64,000 bases of DNA from Gyrodactylus bullatarudis (taxonomy: Eukaryota > Platyhelminthes > Monogenea > Gyrodactylidea > Gyrodactylidae): the NCBI GenBank assembly GCA_012064415.1, contig SSNU01000108.1, forward strand, positions 9,662-73,661, given 5' to 3'. This document shows positions 1 to 10,639 of the stretch, piece by piece. The notes under the pieces are model-generated. The model did not search any database. It saw only the letters and a program-made list of their open reading frames with translations, and had not been told where the DNA came from. Position 1 is the stretch's first letter; each line of letters opens with the position of its first letter. The position numbers were made by a program, and so were the translations under genes.

Positions 1-227
1 GTGTATAGGCAAATACAAATTTAATTCAAAGACATGGGGAAGCGTAAATTTTTGTCTGTCTAACCATGTCTACACTACCCCCCACCCTGTCATGTCAGCT
101 TTGTGTATAAATTTATATGTATACAAGGATGTTTTCACAAATCAATGAAAAGGAAATTTCGACTTAAAAAACATTGTTTTTTTAAGAGTGGGAATCTGTA
201 AACTGGTCTCAGATGTTTATTCTAAAT
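1..227. other. no gene seen
   Basis: AT-rich sequence with no long reading frame and no recognisable element end. It stops where a repeated block begins at 228. Confidence 0.5.
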
Positions 228-560
228 TTGTTTTCTGACTTTTCTAGATTTCCTCATTTCTCAAACATGTTTATCACAAATTAAGTTAAGATAAAATAAA
301 AATTAATCAAAATTTTAATGAAAACTCTGTTTAACATCTTTGATAAGGCTCTTGAGAATAACATTCTCCTTATCACCCCGTTCTCTGAAAAAGTTCATGC
401 AAACATCGAAATTACGACTAATCTCATCCATCTGTAATTACTGGGACTCGATTTCATTGAAATTCATCATATTCTAAACGGTTTGCAATTGATTTGGCTT
501 CTGTTTTGATCATTGACTTCGTTACTTCAACACTTGAGCAGTAAAACTCTTCCTCGATCA
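228..560 (+). repeat. left copy of a ~333-bp direct repeat
   Basis: This block recurs almost unchanged at 2406-2744; the second copy has a 6-base insertion (gcttca) near its end. It starts around tttgttttctgacttttc and ends around actcttcctcgatca. The two copies bracket the IS630/Tc1-like element, but at over 300 bp they are too long to be a target-site duplication. They point to a segmental duplication or template switch. No coding potential is visible. Confidence 0.85.
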
Positions 561-763
561 CAACGTATTTTTTTTTGTTAGACAAATCACTTATATTTCA
601 AAATATATAATATATACAAAATAAGTATAGAATAATCTTTTTCGAGGTTCTCATTTTAAAAAAAATATATATAAAAAAAATAAGAATAATAATAATGTTC
701 AATCAGACTCATTAATTTAGCGAATGTGAAATGAAATCATGAAAGGTATTAAATATGAAAAAC

Positions 764-2349
764 TATACCATTTGTAAGTCTATTTTGTACAATAGAAGAA
801 TTAATTTCATTTATTTGCATTTCAATTTCATGTAACAAAACTTTCAACTTATTCTATAATTATCTAAATGATTAAAATTTGTGAAACAGATTAAACAATT
901 TCGTTTTTTTAAGATTCTATTTCGTTTTCACACTTTTTAATTGAGGGGTATGAAATATTCATGTAATGAACTTCGCATAATCCATTTTTCAATTTTGTTT
1001 TTTTATCAATCTAATTTGTAAAACTAATTAATCTATTTCGTTTTTTTCTTGTTTTTACTCCTATTTTTCTCAAGCAATGATTGGTTTACAAATTATTGAG
1101 GTCTGTGTTAAGAATCCTGTATTATAATTTCAAATGCTTCGTTATCGTAAGCACAGTCCTCGAATAAGAGCAAAGATTATCGAGCTCCATTCTCAAGGAA
1201 AGCCATGGAGAGAGTTTGCTGAAAATGCTGATGTACCATATAGCACGGCTCGTTCATGGATATCTTCACAGCAGATAGACCCAAAGCCTAAAGGTGGATG
1301 CAAAAATGTGAAAAAAACCCCAGAAATTTTACATTCTTTAATTAATTTCGTTGAAAATAATTGTCAGGCAACTCTAAGACAATGTAAGGATAATATTGCT
1401 GCACTATTCAACGTAGAAGTCGAAATCCCTACTATTCGCAATTGGTCGACATCTTATATGGGTCGATGAGACTAATTTTAATTTATTCTGCAAACGCAAG
1501 GAAGGAAGATCATACGTACAAGACCTAATGTTATCGATCCAAACTCTAAAGGGAATAATCTTCATTGTATAGGTGCAATATCTATGAACCTGCTTGTTCA
1601 TTTTACCTTAAAACGAGGCTCATTTAAAAAACCTGATTTTATTGAATGGATTAATGAGATGATTATCAAGGAAAGAGAAAACGGTTTAACTCCAATGACT
1701 ATTATTATAGATAACGCTCCAGCACACAGTGCTATTGAAGGACCTATAAACTTTGAAGATGTGAAGATCTTGCGCTTGGCTCCATATTCCTATCTCTTAA
1801 ATCCAATAGAGAAAATTTGGAGCATTTTTAAAAATGAAATTAAACGTATTCTAGCAATAGAAAAACCCAATATCATTCTTTACCAACGTGGTCCAGGAAA
1901 TTTAACCATTCAAGAGTACCGCCTGAGTAGACTTGAAGATATAGCAACCAGATCAAAACCTGCTATAACTAACAATAAAATAATTTCAGCATGCTTTTAT
2001 GTGGAAAGATTCTATACATCTGTAATGAACCTTGAAGATTTAGTTGAATAAATCAACTTTATGTATATCAATATATCTTTTTTGAAGGAAAAACGAAAAA
2101 GATTAATTAGTTTTACAAATTAGATTGATATAAAAACAAAATTGAAAAATGGATTATGCGAAGTTCATTACATGAATATTTCATACCCCTCAATTAAAAA
2201 GTGTGAAAACGAAATTGTTTAATCTGTTTCACAAATTTTAATCATTTAGATAATTATAGAATAAGTTGAAAGTTTTGTTACATGAAATTGAAATGCAAAT
2301 AAATGAAATTAATTCTTCTATTGTACAAAATAGACTTACAAATGGTATA
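764..2349 (+). mobile_element. IS630/Tc1-like transposon with ~280-bp terminal inverted repeats
   Basis: The left arm (about 766-1048) is the reverse complement of the right arm (about 2089-2347). The tips read taccatttgtaag on the left and cttacaaatggta on the right, and a TA follows at both ends, as expected for Tc1/mariner/IS630 insertions. The left arm carries about 21 extra bases (around 910-930) that the right arm lacks. A single broken transposase lies between the arms. The long arms are unusual for Tc1-type elements. Confidence 0.75.
1134..2051 (+). pseudogene. IS630/Tc1-like DDE transposase, frameshifted
   Basis: Residues 1-110 from the ATG at 1134 form an N-terminal helix-turn-helix region (HSPRIRAKIIELHSQGKPW, then a second HTH). 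The reading frame stops at 1467-1469. The expected first catalytic segment, DETNF, is found in a different frame from 1466, and a second shift near 1515 restores the original frame. Downstream, the frame opening at 1584 has the second catalytic aspartate in DNAPAHS and the third acidic residue in LNPIEKIWSIFK, which is the family layout. Two compensating frameshifts make this copy dead unless they are sequencing errors. It sits centrally between the long TIRs. The family assignment is firm; the exact subfamily is not. Confidence 0.8.
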
Positions 2350-2405
2350 GTGTCTGCAAGTAAAACGAAAATCATCTGGTTAATGAAGATATGAGTAAAG
2401 TAAAA

Positions 2406-3004
2406 TTTGTTTTCTGACTTTTCTAGATTTCCTCATTTCTCAAACATGTTTATCACAAATTAAGTTAAGATAAAATAAAAATTAATCAAAATTTTAATGA
2501 AAACTCTGTTTAACATCTTTGATAAGGCTCTTGAGAATAACATTCTCCTTATCACCCCGTTCTCTGAAAAAGTTCATGCAAACATCGAAATTACGACTAA
2601 TCTCATCCATCTGTAATTACTGGGACTCGATTTCATTGAAATTCATCATATTCTAAACGGTTTGCAATTGATTTGGCTTCTGTTTTGATCATTGACTTCG
2701 TTACTTCAACACTTGAGCAGTAAAGCTTCAACTCTTCCTCGATCATTACATGAATATTTCATACCCCTCAATTAAAAAGTGTGAAAACGAAATAGAATCT
2801 TAAAAAAACGAAATTGTTTAATCTGTTCCACAAATTTTAATCATTTAGATAATTATAGAATAAGTTGAAAGTTTTGTTACATGAAATTGAAATGCAAATA
2901 AATGAAATTAATTCTTCTATTGTACAAAATAGACTTACAAATGGTATAGTGTCTGCAAGTAAAACGAAAATCATCTGGTTAATGAAGATATGAGTAAAGT
3001 AAAG
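2406..3004 (+). repeat. duplicated flank: direct-repeat copy plus an extra partial TIR
   Basis: Positions 2406-2744 repeat 228-560. They are followed at 2745-2946 by a third copy of the transposon TIR and at 2947-3004 by a second copy of the right flank (gtgtctgcaagtaaaacg...), which also lies at 2350-2402. The extra TIR shares the ~21-base segment found in the left TIR but missing from the right TIR, so it derives from a left-type arm in inverted orientation. No coding sequence is present. Confidence 0.8.
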
Positions 3005-3014
3005 ACTTAGTGTA

Positions 3015-3590
3015 ATCCAATTTTGATCTAATGTGAGCCATGACTTATTTAAGATTAGTCAAGTCGTTACAGTCAGACAATTTATATTTTAAATTAATAG
3101 CATTAAAATTAGATATTAAGTAATTATCATCATGTTTGGAATTTCTGAGATTATAATTATTCTCAGAGATAAAATAAGACTCATAAAATTTTTCAACTAT
3201 AAATGCATATCTACGAACCCAGAGAGGATTAATCCCTGAGATCGAGATAAGCGCATAATACGAGTCCAGATGGGGATATAGCGAATGTAGAAATCTATAT
3301 TGGACCCGCTCAATTGTTAGAGATTGAGAATTATTGAAATTAGGTAGAAGCGGGAAAATGTAGTCGAATAGGAAATACCAATGACTTGTAAGCTTTTAGT
3401 CTTACGTCACTGGATTTAGAGAATTTTCTTATTGAATATATAATAGTATTAATCCTAGGGATGTTAATGAGAGGATTTAATTTTAAATTAGATGACATAC
3501 TGAAACCTAGATCCAAAGTTAAGGAGACAATTTCTCCAGGATGGGAGCATAATTTTGCATTTATCTCTATTGATATAGAGCCCCAGAGTT
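3015..3590 (-). pseudogene. LINE A1 ORF2 C-terminal region
   Basis: Minus-strand translation in shifting frames gives segments matching the C-terminus of copy A2. Near 3540-3350 a stretch with VSLTLDLGFSMSSNLKL and LKAYKSLVFPI parallels the VTDLGITYDSHLNF and ALLFKFYARSVVEY regions of A2. From about 3315 to 3015 comes a tail that includes NPLWVRRYAF. This shows that the LINE extends well beyond the RT and ends close to 3005. It is heavily degraded. Confidence 0.6.
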
Positions 3591-3599
3591 TATCTTAAC

Positions 3600-4180
3600 A
3601 AGTTAGCTATTAGTGGTGTTGTAAGTAACATATTGCATCCTTATTAATAAACACTTGAATACTATGGTAAATAAACTCTACTTCTAATAATTGAGATTGA
3701 TAATGAACTTTTATCTTGAGCGTTAGATTGACATTACATCTCCTAAATACTGATATGTTCTAATACCAATTACAATGGCTACTGTAATCATAATAGTGGT
3801 AGTAATAAAAAGAATTCAAAACATAAGAATAATAATAATAATAATAATGGCATAGAAAACAATTAAAACGGTAATAATAATCTCCACTTTATTTCATTTT
3901 GGTAGTGTGACAATGCTGCCCACCTGTCACTGGCTTCTAAGGGTTGATAATCTTTGATGGATCTCTGAACGGTATCCATTGAGCAAAGGATCCAGGGGCT
4001 TGTTGGATAGGATACCATCACATATTGCGACAAACATAGGATAGGCGGCTGATACTTCATCCTTATACTGTGGAAGAGCAACAACTCTATTGTCCACAGC
4101 TTCATCAGCAAATGCATGACCCACGTACAATGAATTTTCTTTTAAACAAACTTTTTAGCATCAATATTAACATGCATAGC
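3600..4180. other. insertion inside LINE A1 with an (AAT)n microsatellite
   Basis: This stretch separates two collinear parts of LINE A1 and matches neither. It contains an imperfect AAT microsatellite at about 3826-3847. On the minus strand two overlapping short frames (3863-4117 and 3927-4130) lie in it, but I recognise no family in either translation. I see no terminal repeats, so I cannot say whether it is an insertion or diverged LINE sequence. Confidence 0.4.
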
Positions 4181-4184
4181 AGGA

Positions 4185-4845
4185 TTAAAAAAGGGAATAA
4201 AAAAGAAACTTATCGACATTTATTTCCAATGAAAATAACTTTAGGTTCTTTATCAAAAAACCCATGTATGATGTGATAATATTCTCATCTATGAAATTAT
4301 TATGAAATGAAAAACAGATTTTTAGGTCATCGGCAAATTTAAAAAGTTTAATGTTTTCATTATTTGATTGAATTTTTGAGAAAATTAAATTGAATAATAA
4401 TGGTCCGATTCTACTACCTTGTGGTACCGCCTGAGGTAATATCACAGGTAGAGGAGACTTCATTATTTGAAGATACAAATAGGGACCGACAAGACAGAAA
4501 TAAATAGATAACATTCAACAAATTGTAGTCATTAACATATTCACTAAGATTATTCATTATAGAGGAAAAAGAGATGGAGTCGAATGCCTTTCTCAAATCA
4601 ATGTAAATTACCAAATTGAGGATGTTTTTAGTTTTACATTCCTGAATATGGGAGAAAAATGCAAGTAAGTTGGTTTCAGTTGATCGGGATTCAACAAAAC
4701 CATGTTGAGTCTGGTCGATTTTTTTGATATCAATGTGCTTTCGTAGTAAGAAGAGAATAATTGAGTCGAGTATACAGGTTAATTTTGGCAATATGGAGAT
4801 TGGACGATAGTCATTGACTGATGTAGGAGTTTTGCTTTTAGCCAA
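4185..4845 (-). pseudogene. LINE A1 reverse transcriptase
   Basis: Two overlapping minus-strand frames together cover the RT palm. The upstream frame (4845-4414) has the start of the RT domain (VNDYRPISILPKLTCILDSI), a QHGF motif and the first catalytic aspartate region (VIYIDLRKAFDSI). A shift near 4430 leads into 4514-4185, which has the PQGSRIGPLLF motif and the catalytic FADDLKICF box. Both catalytic aspartates of the FADD box remain, but the frame is broken. The sequence upstream is cut by the mariner at 4904-6160. Confidence 0.85.
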
Positions 4846-4905
4846 TGGAATAATTTTTACGAGAAATGAACTGGGAATAGCAAATTTAATAAAAATATTG
4901 TAATA

Positions 4906-6158
4906 TTAGGTTGAGCGAAAAATAATGGGATTTTGACTTTAATCAAAAATTTCTCTATCAAATCAAATATTATTTAAAACAATATGGGCACCAATAAATA
5001 GGAAATTTTTTCTTCTTTTTGTTTATCTAAAAATTTTATTCCAAAAATTTATAAGCATGAATTTATTAGATCATTTTGATACTAAAGATTTTCGCAAGAT
5101 AATTGCATATGAGTTTTGTCTTGGAACAGGACCAGCAGAAACGTTCAAAAAGCTTAATTCAGTTTTTGGAGATCGAGTAAAACGTTCTACAGTGTTTCGT
5201 TGGCATTCTTCTTTCAAAGAAGGAAAAACGAATTTTGATGATGAGGTCAGGTCAGGCCGACCTTCTGAGATTGATCGTGAGGAAATCATCAAAGCAGTAG
5301 AAGAAAATTGCCATTCATCGTCTAGAGCAATTTCTGCTGAATTAAATGTATCCCAGAATTCTGTTTGTCGTGTCCTACGTGAAGAGAATTTTGTCAATTC
5401 CTATGACGAGTTTGTGCCTCATGAGCTGAATGATGCCCAGAAGAAGAAAAGGGTCGAATGCGTCAAAAGACTGTTGCACAGAATACAATATGACAGTTTT
5501 CTGAAGAATATTGTAACAACAGATGAAAAATGGATCTATCTGAGTGACCAAAGTCGCAAGAGATCATGGAAACGAGTCGGAGAACATGTCACCCAACCGA
5601 CGCAAAATCGATTTGCCAAAAAGGTAATGCTGACAGTTTTTTGGACAATGAAAGGCATTGTTCACTATGAACTTCTAGATTATGGCCAGACAGTCAATGC
5701 TGGAAGATATTTGTCTTATCTGAAGGAAATGGTTGCGAAACTCAGACAAAAATACCCAAAATTTGGTAGAGTCACATTTCTGCAAGACAATGCAAGACCT
5801 CATCTTGGAAAAGATGTGAAAAAATTTTTCGAAGAAGAGAATTTCGATTTGATTGATCATCCACCTTATAGTCCTGATCTCGCTCCATCGGATTATCATC
5901 TTTTTAGGTCTCTTCAGCATTTCCTTAAAGGTAAAATTTTCAGATCAAAAGAAGAGGTCAGAATTGGACTGGATGACTTTTTTGCATCAAAATCTGAAGA
6001 ATTCTATAGTGATGGGATCAAACAACTGCCGATTCGATGGCAGAAATGTCTTAATTCATCAGGAAACTACTTCCATTGATGATATTATATCATGTTTCTA
6101 TATTGTATAAATATATATATTAATTAAATCCAGTCCCATTACTTTTCGCTCAACCTAA
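4906..6158 (+). mobile_element. full-length mariner transposon, TA target duplication
   Basis: A 1253-bp element. The left tip is ttaggttgagcgaaaaataa and the right tip is its near-perfect complement (ttacttttcgctcaacctaa). The arms match over about 25 bases with one mismatch. TA is duplicated at 4904-4905 and 6159-6160. The insertion lies in minus-strand LINE A1, whose coding segments continue on both sides, so the mariner arrived after the LINE. One uninterrupted transposase frame fills the interior. Matching ends, correct length and an open frame suggest a young copy. Confidence 0.95.
5057..6079 (+). CDS. mariner transposase, 340 aa, DD34D, intact
   Basis: This enzyme would cut at the TIRs and insert the element at TA dinucleotides in the nucleus. 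From the ATG at 5057, residues 1-110 form the paired helix-turn-helix DNA-binding region, with GRPS at 67-70 in the linker between the two HTH motifs. VPHEL at 120-124 corresponds to the conserved WVPHEL linker motif. The catalytic triad is D156 (TTDEKW), D244 (QDNARPH) and D279 (inside YSPDLAPSDYHLF), with 34 residues between the last two, the mariner hallmark. Length matches the family norm of about 345. The start lies about 150 bp inside the left TIR, as usual, and the stop is about 80 bp before the right end. No frameshift or stop is present. Whether it is active cannot be told from sequence alone. Confidence 0.95.
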   Translation: MNLLDHFDTKDFRKIIAYEFCLGTGPAETFKKLNSVFGDRVKRSTVFRWHSSFKEGKTNFDDEVRSGRPSEIDREEIIKAVEENCHSSSRAISAELNVSQNSVCRVLREENFVNSYDEFVPHELNDAQKKKRVECVKRLLHRIQYDSFLKNIVTTDEKWIYLSDQSRKRSWKRVGEHVTQPTQNRFAKKVMLTVFWTMKGIVHYELLDYGQTVNAGRYLSYLKEMVAKLRQKYPKFGRVTFLQDNARPHLGKDVKKFFEEENFDLIDHPPYSPDLAPSDYHLFRSLQHFLKGKIFRSKEEVRIGLDDFFASKSEEFYSDGIKQLPIRWQKCLNSSGNYFH

Positions 6159-6299
6159 TAGTAAAAAGAGTACAAGTATTTAAATTTATTCGAACAGTTA
6201 TTGATGGCTTTAATGGAAATATTAGGAAAATCTTTACTCTCTTGATGGTTTAAGTTCTTAATAATATCAAGAAATTGGCCATATGTAATAAATTCATAA

Positions 6300-7385
6300 C
6301 TAAAGTTGGGATATAAAGTCAAAAAATGGAAAAAAGGTTCTTTGAGAATAGCATGTTAGAAAAAAGTGATTGAGGAAATGAGGATCAATTATGCATGGGT
6401 TGCAATTATTGTTTTTAAATTTGAAATTTTTATTTAGAACATGAAAACCATGTTTTGGAGATTTTTTAATGGCTTCGATAATTCTGAATTCTTTAGCTTT
6501 ATTTAGCTTGGCAACATATGATTTGAAATAATTGTCAAACTTAGTTATTTTAAATTTCAATCCAAAAATATTATTACCAGACGAATATCCATGATAAAAT
6601 TCCATTAATTGCTTATTTTTATAATAAAAGAATTTTTTTGAGGATTTACAAATAATGGATTTAGTAGAGGCGGCAATAATAGAACATAGAAAATTAATAA
6701 TATCATATGAGTCCTTGTACAAATTAGAGAGGGAAAATAACAGATCATAATGATTTTAGGATTTTTAAGATGAACACTGGATGAACGATCAGAATTAATA
6801 TTGATAAAGCCAAATAAGGAATAGTGGTCTTTAGATGGGAATAAATCATGTGGATAATATTCAACATTCAAACAAGGAGGCTTGAGAATAACATCGAGAA
6901 TATTTCTGCTTGTTTTATGAGTTGGGTGGCAGACGATTTGGTTTAATCCATTGAAATACAAAAATTTTGATAAAGCTTTCTTAGGGTCACACCAGTTCTC
7001 TCTAGGTAAATTCAGGTCGCCAATGACAAAACATAATATTTAAGTTCATTATAGGTTTAAGATCGTCAATTAAAATCAAATCATCAGCTTTTCGAGATAA
7101 AGGAGAGCGATAAATACAAACGAATGAATAAGTAATGTTGTCAGATGAGATCGTGAAAGCTACATACTCTATCTTACCAGCTATACTATTAGTAGCAATG
7201 ATATTGAATTTCAACGAGTCTTTAATAAATACAAGCACTCCACCATGAGATGTTATTTTACGATCACATCTTATAAAAGAATAGTTATCAATATATAGAG
7301 AATTATCAAGGCAACTATCAGTAAGCCAGGTTTCAGTTAAAAATACAATATCAAAAGTATTATCTATAATAAACTTTTTAAGCAT
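6300..7385 (-). pseudogene. LINE A1 endonuclease and EN-RT linker
   Basis: Three minus-strand frames in succession. 7385-7002 contains an APE-type endonuclease: FDIVFLTETWL carries the catalytic glutamate region, followed by GGVLVFIKDSL and YSFVCIYRSP. 6961-6605 continues it with FPSKDHYSLFGF, the DH motif near the end of the endonuclease. 6722-6300 is the linker before RT. Frameshifts separate the pieces. The same order and motifs appear in copy A2, which supports the assignment. Confidence 0.8.
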
Positions 7386-7465
7386 GTCAAAAACAGAAAA
7401 AGAGATATTACATTGGCATAAAAAAGGATAGAGGGATTACATCAGCATTTCTAGCATAATAAGAA

Positions 7466-8074
7466 TTATTCGACTTGATCTTGATCGGGAAATAACCTTA
7501 ACTTACGTCTTTTTGCTTCAATCATTGCTTGTGAGAGATCCCGGCCAATAAAGACATTTTTAAATTCATCATTAGTGCTAATCTTGGCTTTGTTGGTGAA
7601 TACTTGGTAAGGAATCCGAGAAATGAATTCAACCTTAATTCGTTTAGGCCTATTGTCAGTGGTTTGGCCAAATCTGAAGTGACGTTTGATCTTCAATTTG
7701 GGCTGGTCAGGACAGGTGGTATTGAGGATTTTTTCACAAAGGGATTCAACATCCACGTTATTGGGAGCATTATAGATAATCATATTATTCTCGCGTTGCG
7801 ACTCTCTCTGTAAAATCTTTACGAATCTCTGCTCATTGATAACAGTATTTGATAGTTCTTCGTCTGTTAGTCTTAAGAGCTCGTCTTTTGTTGAGAGAAA
7901 ATGGTTTTTAGCTTTAACACTCTTCAGCTCAGCTTTTATTTCATTAAGTGTAGCTTCAAAGCTAGTTTTCATAGAATCTATTGCATTAGTGAGTAAAATA
8001 TTAGATTTTCTCAACTCTTCGATTTGCAACTGAGGCTTCATGCATAGTATTAAACTGTCTGGCTTGATTTTCAA
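7466..8074 (-). pseudogene. LINE A1 ORF1 protein (coiled coil plus RRM-like region)
   Basis: A minus-strand frame of 202 residues. Residues about 15-95 are rich in leucine, lysine and glutamate in heptad-like spacing and read as a coiled coil. Residues about 95-200 (NNMIIYNAPNN, KIKRHFRFG, KNVFIGRDLSQAMIEAKR) resemble the RNA-binding region of LINE ORF1 proteins, which coat the retrotransposon RNA. It lies directly upstream of the endonuclease ORF on the same strand, the expected place. The N-terminus probably continues upstream in another frame (8220-8075), so this copy is 5'-damaged. Confidence 0.65.
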
Positions 8075-8334
8075 TAAGAATCTGCAGACTTTTTATTAAT
8101 TCAGGCAATAATATTTCGAGCTGATTTGAAATAGGCTTAAGATATCTGGGATTAGAGATACTATCCATAGAAATTGGAAATTTGGGTCACAAGAATTTTT
8201 CAAATTTCGGGTTCAGACAAACAAATAATATTGTTCTGTGTTAGCGCAACCGGAAATAAATCTCCTTTATTATTTATTGGTTAGTTTCATGTAAAATTTT
8301 GAACCTTTGATATGATTAATGACATTATATTTAT

Positions 8335-8763
8335 TTAGGAAAATCTCAGAGACCGCGTTGCTTTGGTGGGGTTATTCCTCAAGATTATAAGAATTCTCCA
8401 AAAGCCTGGATGACGAGAGAAATTTTCGAAGAATCGCTAACTAATTTTGCTGCTTTTGATGGAAACCGACACGTTTTATTGATCCTAGATAACTTCAATG
8501 GTCACAAAGGTGTTCGAGTACCAGAGAATATCAGAATTTTATTTTTGCCAAGCAATTCCACATCCTTGATACAGCCACTCGATCAAGGAATAATCAATTC
8601 GTTTAAAGACAAGTACAAAAGCATCTCCCTTGACTATAGTCTGACTGAGGAAATTACACTGGCTAGTGCTCTCGAGCATAGCAGAGAAGCATGGAATGAT
8701 GTTACAGTTTCTACGATTCGAAACTGCTTCCGACATTCTAGAGGCTTGATAAAATTTCAATAA
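8335..8763 (+). pseudogene. pogo/Tigger transposase C-terminal half
   Basis: The reading frame includes KNSPKAWMTREIFEESL upstream of the methionine at 8410, then LLILDNFNGHK with the second catalytic aspartate, then FLPSNSTSLIQPLDQGII, a signature of pogo/Tigger transposases, and a C-terminal region ending in IRNCFRHSRGLIKF. The N-terminal HTH and first catalytic aspartate are missing. The sequence before GAAAATCTCAG at 8338 ends in ttatttag, which could be a 3' splice site. Unlike the copies at 10640 and 30323, this copy has no intron between NIR and LFLPS. No TIRs are recognised around it. Confidence 0.8.
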
Positions 8764-9585
8764 ATCTGTAAAACCAGTAAACAGATTGAATAATGTTATT
8801 CTTTGTTTTAGGGGTTAAGATTGACAAGCCCATTTTTGAGGTGAAGAAAAATAAAAATTGAGAGATGAGAATAAAAATTGAGTAAAATCATCAAAAAATT
8901 GCGCGACTTTGAGTTAAAATATAAACTAGCTATCCAAGAGCTCACATATGGTACAGATGGAATGAGAAAAAGAAGATCTATCGATTAGTACTTGTAATCA
9001 AATCTAAAATTTAACGAACCTTTTGATATCATATGTCTAATCATAAGTAATAAGGCAAATTTATTTTGAGAGTAGAAAAATAGGTGATAAAAATTGACCG
9101 GCAAATTGGAATACTGACTGTAGTAATTGAAGAGTGTAAATATCAAAAATACACAAGTCAAGATGACGAATTAATTTCTCCGTTGATTTTTTAATTCTCT
9201 CTGATTCTTTAATTTTTTTCAAACAAGACGAACGAGTTCGATAGGGTTTAGTGGTACAGATCGAATCAGGATAAATTTCTCTACAAAAACCGGAAAAATG
9301 AAAAAATTTGCCCAAAAGATAATTTTTCAAAATACTTGTCCTACTTCAAAGTATAATTATAATCAGAAAAAACAGTTTCAACAGTCAAAAACAGGGTGTG
9401 TGCTTTCTCGAGCACCAGAACTGGTGGAGAAGTGTATATGATTCACAGGTTCACATTTATTTTTTAAATATTTATAGATTAATATTGATATAAAATTAAT
9501 TGATATTAATTGATATAAAATCGAATATTTTTCATCACTCTAGAATTAATCAAATTTATAATTCTCTGAAAATATTACTGATAAA
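8764..9585. other. no recognised gene
   Basis: AT-rich sequence. A minus-strand frame of 89 residues (9061-9330) is open, but I recognise no family and do not call it. Confidence 0.4.
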
Positions 9586-10010
9586 TTAACAAATACTTCG
9601 ATTTACTAGTTGCGCCAATTTATACAGATACTGCTGTTCGTGGCCAAGTTTTTTTATCTTCGCCTCTGGTAAAGGATAGATTTCAGCGTCAATTCTCATA
9701 AATTGCGCAACCTGATAATCCTTAGTCACTGTATTTAATTGCCTTCCTATTGGCCCACCAAAATTATGTGGACCAAGGACTCTTCCATCGAAATCAATGA
9801 CAACCTTAAAACATTTTCGACAGTGAAGAATACGCACGACAAGTTGGATGTTTCAATTCAAAACAGTCTTGTGGACTGTTAAACAACCAGTTTCAGAACC
9901 AATATTCGCTGGTGCACCATCACAGGTTATTGCCCTCAGTGTTAAAAGATTCAATTTGGTGTAATAAATCCATCACTTCGGCTAAAGTTAGTCCAGTCTG
10001 ATCTGGAACT
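9586..10010 (-). pseudogene. possible P-element/THAP9-like transposase relic
   Basis: On the minus strand a frame at 9837-9586 gives residues including GPHNFGGPIGRQLNTV and LPEAKIKKLGHEQQYLY. Immediately upstream (10010-9850, shifting frame) I read LTLAEVMDLLHQIESFNTEG followed by ITCDGAPANIGSETG. A hydrophobic stretch ending in CDGAPAN resembles the catalytic segment of P-element/THAP9-type transposases. The match is short and the family call is tentative; another DDE-type family is possible. At least two frameshifts are needed to join the pieces. Confidence 0.3.
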
Positions 10011-10175
10011 TGATTTGAAGCAACCGTAAGTTTTTTCTTACTTATCATGATAATTCTTCATGATTTTAACTGTTGCATCCATTTTAAGATTCTTGATTCG
10101 TTTAGGGGCTCCAGATATAAAGGTTTCCTTAGCAAGCTTATCTTCATTTTTGAGCTTGTATTCAAGTATACGTAA

Positions 10176-10370
10176 TCTTGTAAATTCCTCATTTCAGAAT
10201 TCGCTGTTTATTAAGCCTATGTCAGCTGCAATAGATATACCATGATAGATATACATATGTTTCCGGCATCCTGTAAATTCTTCATTTCGGGTTAGCTATG
10301 TTTGTTAAGCCCGTGACAGCTGCAATAGATAAACCATGACGTTTACAAAACATACATGTTTCCGGCATCC
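10176..10370. repeat. two tandem ~97-bp units
   Basis: Unit 1 (about 10176-10271) and unit 2 (about 10272-10370) both start tgtaaattc and end catatgtttccggcatcc or catacatgtttccggcatcc. Both contain gtcagctgcaatagat or gacagctgcaatagat in the middle. The units differ at about 15-20% of positions, so the duplication is not recent. No coding role is visible. Confidence 0.7.
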
Positions 10371-10639
10371 TGCATGTATTTCTGATCAGGAGACTCTTCA
10401 TGAGGATCCAGATCGTCATTTTGAATTGTCTGGTTTGTTCGTCATATTCAGAATATTTGGTCTTGATAAGTTTAAAGGATCTGAATCAGGAAACGTCTCT
10501 TGGATCCTCTATCATTTTCTGCAACTTCAATTGAAGCTCGATAATCATCAATTTTCATTTTTCTTTCACTCATTTGGTATTTAAGAAAGTTCTTCGTTAT
10601 ATGGTGAAGATATTTTCTTTGATTCCATGGTGAATTGAT

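Larger units (their letters stand above)
3005..8230 (-). mobile_element. LINE (jockey/CR1-type), copy A1, interrupted
   Basis: A non-LTR retrotransposon on the minus strand. Read from high to low coordinates it shows an ORF1 with a coiled coil (8074-7466), an APE-type endonuclease (7385-6605), a linker (6722-6300), a reverse transcriptase (4845-4185) and a C-terminal region (3590-3015). A mariner is inserted at 4904-6160, and an unrelated stretch of about 550 bp occupies about 3600-4180. Removing both restores the collinear order seen in copy A2 at 14436-17697. Multiple frameshifts and stops make it inactive. The 3' end abuts the duplicated transposon flank at about 3005. Confidence 0.8.

Noticed and set aside
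5071..6110. Frames on the opposite strand and in another phase over the mariner transposase
   Set aside because: Shadows of the real transposase frame.
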